DNA of 64,000 nucleotides, taken from the NCBI GenBank assembly GCA_963755435.1, contig CAVWJX010000005.1:558001-622000 (forward strand), in the 5' to 3' direction. Source of the DNA: AP-15 sp963755435. GTDB taxonomy: Bacteria > Pseudomonadota > Alphaproteobacteria > ATCC43930 > CGMCC-115725. A program made the position numbers and the translations under genes. The notes under the pieces were generated by a model. The model ran no database searches and was not told the DNA's origin. It worked only from the letters and a program-made list of their open reading frames with translations. This document shows, in pieces, positions 62,524 through 64,000 of the stretch (positions within the stretch are counted from its first letter, which is position 1; the number at the start of each line of letters is the position of its first letter).

Positions 62524-63033
62524 ATGTTTCTCAAAACGATGACGAGCGCGGCTTTTGCGGCAGCCTGCCTGACCGCGCTTGCCGCGGCCCCGGCGGCCCA
62601 GGCGGCGACCCCGTATGGCGGCTATGGGTCGACCTATCAGAATGAGACGCCGCAGACCGCTCCGAACGCCGCGGCAAACTGGTCGCAGGGCGCCAACCGC
62701 GCCGACTGGTCGCAAGGCGCCAACCGCGCCGGTTGGTCGCAGGGCAATGCCTACCAGGGCAACGACGAGCTGGTCACCAATGGCCCGCAAAGCAACGGGG
62801 TCGAGCAGTCGGGCAACTGGTCGGCGCGGCAGAACGTGGCCCAGAGCCATCGCTACACCCGCCTGCTGGAAGACAGTGCCAGGTTCCGCCAGGCGCGGAT
62901 GCGTAAGGAATGCGGCCCGATCACCGATCCGCAGCTGCACGCGAACTGCGTGGCGAGCTTCAACCAGTACTCGCCCTCGATGTCCGGTTCTTCGACATCG
63001 CCGCACCCTTATCGCAGCAGCTACGGCCGCTGA
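62524..63033 (+). CDS. Secreted small protein with WSQGANRA repeats, function unknown
   Basis: The product is 169 residues from ATG 62524 with GAGGAGG upstream. A signal peptide (AAFAAACLTALAAAPAAQA) is followed by a low-complexity Gly/Asn/Gln/Ser region that contains three consecutive copies of the 8-residue motif WSQGANRA-type (WSQGANRAD, WSQGANRAG, WSQGNAYQG). The C-terminal part LLEDSARFRQARMRKECG and HANCVASFNQY holds two Cys that could pair. I do not recognise a family. It follows folD by 102 bp and converges on rpiA. Confidence 0.7.
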   Translation: MFLKTMTSAAFAAACLTALAAAPAAQAATPYGGYGSTYQNETPQTAPNAAANWSQGANRADWSQGANRAGWSQGNAYQGNDELVTNGPQSNGVEQSGNWSARQNVAQSHRYTRLLEDSARFRQARMRKECGPITDPQLHANCVASFNQYSPSMSGSSTSPHPYRSSYGR

Positions 63034-63048
63034 TCCATAGCCGATCGT

Positions 63049-63076
63049 GACGGGAGCCGCCGAGGCGGCTTCCGTC
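63049..63076. terminator. Hairpin between the secreted protein and rpiA, likely bidirectional terminator
   Basis: A 12-bp stem (5' arm 63049-63060, 3' arm 63065-63076, loop CGAG, one G-T wobble) sits between two convergent genes. It lacks a clear T-run on either strand, so termination is inferred from location and stem strength. Confidence 0.5.
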
Positions 63077-63140
63077 AGCGGTAAGGAGGTAGCGCGCGCG
63101 TTCGCGTGCCGCGAACCTGTTCTGATTGTTGTCGCGGGTC

Positions 63141-63860
63141 TTATGCCAGGTCGCTGGGCTGATTCTTTGGCGGCGGGGTCAACACCTCGACGCCGGTTGT
63201 CGAGGCGACGACGACAAGCGAGCTGCGCCCGACAAAGAGGCCGCTTTCGACGGCACCGACGGTGAGTGCGATCCGGGTTTCGAGCCCGGCCGGATCGGCG
63301 ATCGGTCCGAAGCGGCAATCGAGAATGAAATTGCCGCCATCGGTGACGTAGGGCTGCTCGCCGGCGCCATAACGCCGCTCGGGAGTGCAGCCCAATCGCG
63401 CCAGTGCGGCGGCAGTCGCTTGCCAGCCGAATTGGGTCGCCTCGACCGGCACCGGGGTATGTTCACCGAGCCGCTCCACCAGCTTTTCCTGATCGACCAC
63501 GATCACCAGCCGGCGGCTGGCCGCGGCGACGATCTTTTCGCGCAGCAAGGCGCCGCCCAGACCCTTGATCAGGTGCAAGGTGCCGAGCTCGACCTCATCG
63601 GCGCCGTCGATGGTCATGTCGAGCCTTTGATACTCGGCAAAGGTCGCGATCGGGATGCCGAGCCGGCGCGCCTGGGCGGCGGTCCGCTCCGAGGTCGGGA
63701 TGCCGACCACGCGCAGCCCGCCGGCCGTGCGCGCCGCCAGCGCCTCGACGACAAAGGCCGCGGTCGAGCCGGTGCCGAGCCCGAGCACCATGCCGTCTTC
63801 GACCTCCTCGATCGCGCGCAGCGCCGCCGCGCGCTTCAGCCGGTCGCGGTCGACGATCAC
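63141..63860 (-). CDS. rpiA: Ribose-5-phosphate isomerase A
   Basis: RpiA interconverts ribose-5-phosphate and ribulose-5-phosphate in the pentose phosphate pathway. From GTG 63860 (VIVDRDRLKRAAALRAI) the product is 239 residues. The GTGA overlaps the pgl stop. An ATG at 63893 is also in frame but lies inside pgl. Motifs: MVLGLGTGSTAAFVVEAL, VGIPTSERTAAQARR, TIDGADEVELGTLHLIKGLG (catalytic Asp/Glu region) and LLREKIVAAASRRLVIVVD. The last residues are Pro/Gln-rich and variable. Confidence 0.95.
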   Translation of the reverse strand: MIVDRDRLKRAAALRAIEEVEDGMVLGLGTGSTAAFVVEALAARTAGGLRVVGIPTSERTAAQARRLGIPIATFAEYQRLDMTIDGADEVELGTLHLIKGLGGALLREKIVAAASRRLVIVVDQEKLVERLGEHTPVPVEATQFGWQATAAALARLGCTPERRYGAGEQPYVTDGGNFILDCRFGPIADPAGLETRIALTVGAVESGLFVGRSSLVVVASTTGVEVLTPPPKNQPSDLA

Positions 63861-64000
63861 GGGCCGGGCTTCGCCTGGGCGTCGACGAACCATACGAGTT
63901 CGCCGGCCGGATGCAGCCGCGCCGCCGGCAGCTCCGAATCGCCGGCCAGGGTTCGGGCCAAAGGCTCGCGCTTGTCGGCGCCGGCCACCAGAAAAGCGGT
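63857..64000 (-). CDS. pgl: 6-phosphogluconolactonase (C-terminal fragment, gene continues beyond window)
   Basis: The last 47 codons read TAFLVAGADKREPLARTLAG, then a variable stretch, then ELVWFVDAQAKPGP. This is the C-terminus of the DevB/Pgl family, typically FLVxGxxKxxxL ... PA ... WFVD. The stop TGA overlaps the rpiA start as GTGA. Pgl hydrolyses 6-phosphogluconolactone in the oxidative pentose phosphate pathway, so it fits with rpiA in one operon; a zwf gene would be expected further upstream beyond the window. Confidence 0.85.
   Translation of the reverse strand, partial: TAFLVAGADKREPLARTLAGDSELPAARLHPAGELVWFVDAQAKPGP

Overview
The window is about two-thirds GC and nearly every gene family in it points to an alphaproteobacterium, probably of the Rhodospirillales or a neighbouring order. 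The pointers are serC-serA-hisZ, the divK-pleD pair, EipB, the alr/radA/cvpA/purF neighbourhood, a NadQ-type regulator and a HiPIP ferredoxin. The genus cannot be read from the sequence. Most of the window is housekeeping chromosome. No tRNA, rRNA, CRISPR array, transposase or phage structural gene was found.

Layout. 1-4.3 kb: serine and histidine supply (hisZ, serA, serC on the minus strand), with a decayed low-GC GxxExxY gene lodged between serC and serA. 4.5-12.5 kb: a secreted phosphodiesterase, glycogen phosphorylase, an amidohydrolase and a molybdopterin oxidoreductase. 12.4-17.3 kb: pleD and divK (cell cycle and c-di-GMP), eipB (envelope) and aspS. 17.4-20.8 kb: TPR membrane protein, bamB and der. 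21.2-29 kb: small secreted protein, SDR, purF, cvpA, a frameshifted radA, an MlaFE-type lipid transporter and alr. 29.1-35.3 kb: orphan xanthine-dehydrogenase-like large subunit, YmdB-like phosphoesterase, TauD-like dioxygenase, methyltransferase and a broken N-carbamoyl-amino-acid hydrolase.

35.4-37.4 kb is a compositionally foreign stretch with a TonB-C-domain secreted protein and two tiny abutting unknown genes. 37.4-42.7 kb: D-hydantoinase, a ClC chloride channel and a gamma-glutamyltransferase, all interrupted by frameshifts, then a cupin. 43.4-50.2 kb looks like an organic-acid or aromatic catabolic neighbourhood: a two-subunit TPP decarboxylase, class III CoA-transferase, enoyl-CoA hydratase, a VOC protein and a Rieske oxygenase translationally coupled to a HiPIP; a PEP-CTERM surface protein sits inside it. 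50.4-53.6 kb: queuosine genes tgt-queF-queG and a lipoprotein. 53.6-56.6 kb: an exosortase-system glycosyltransferase, gmhA-gmhB (heptose synthesis) and DoxX. 56.7-64 kb: YifB ATPase, a soluble histidine kinase, a NadQ-like regulator, a PEP-mutase-family lyase, folD, a repeat-bearing secreted protein, rpiA and the end of pgl.

The most striking global pattern is a set of about ten frame changes in six genes (pleD, radA, N-carbamoylase, hydantoinase, clcA, ggt). All of them are +1 in the direction of transcription. This is either a base-insertion artefact of the assembly or a real wave of gene decay, and it should be settled first. The most interesting biology is the coupling of a HiPIP to a Rieske oxygenase and the catabolic cluster around it.
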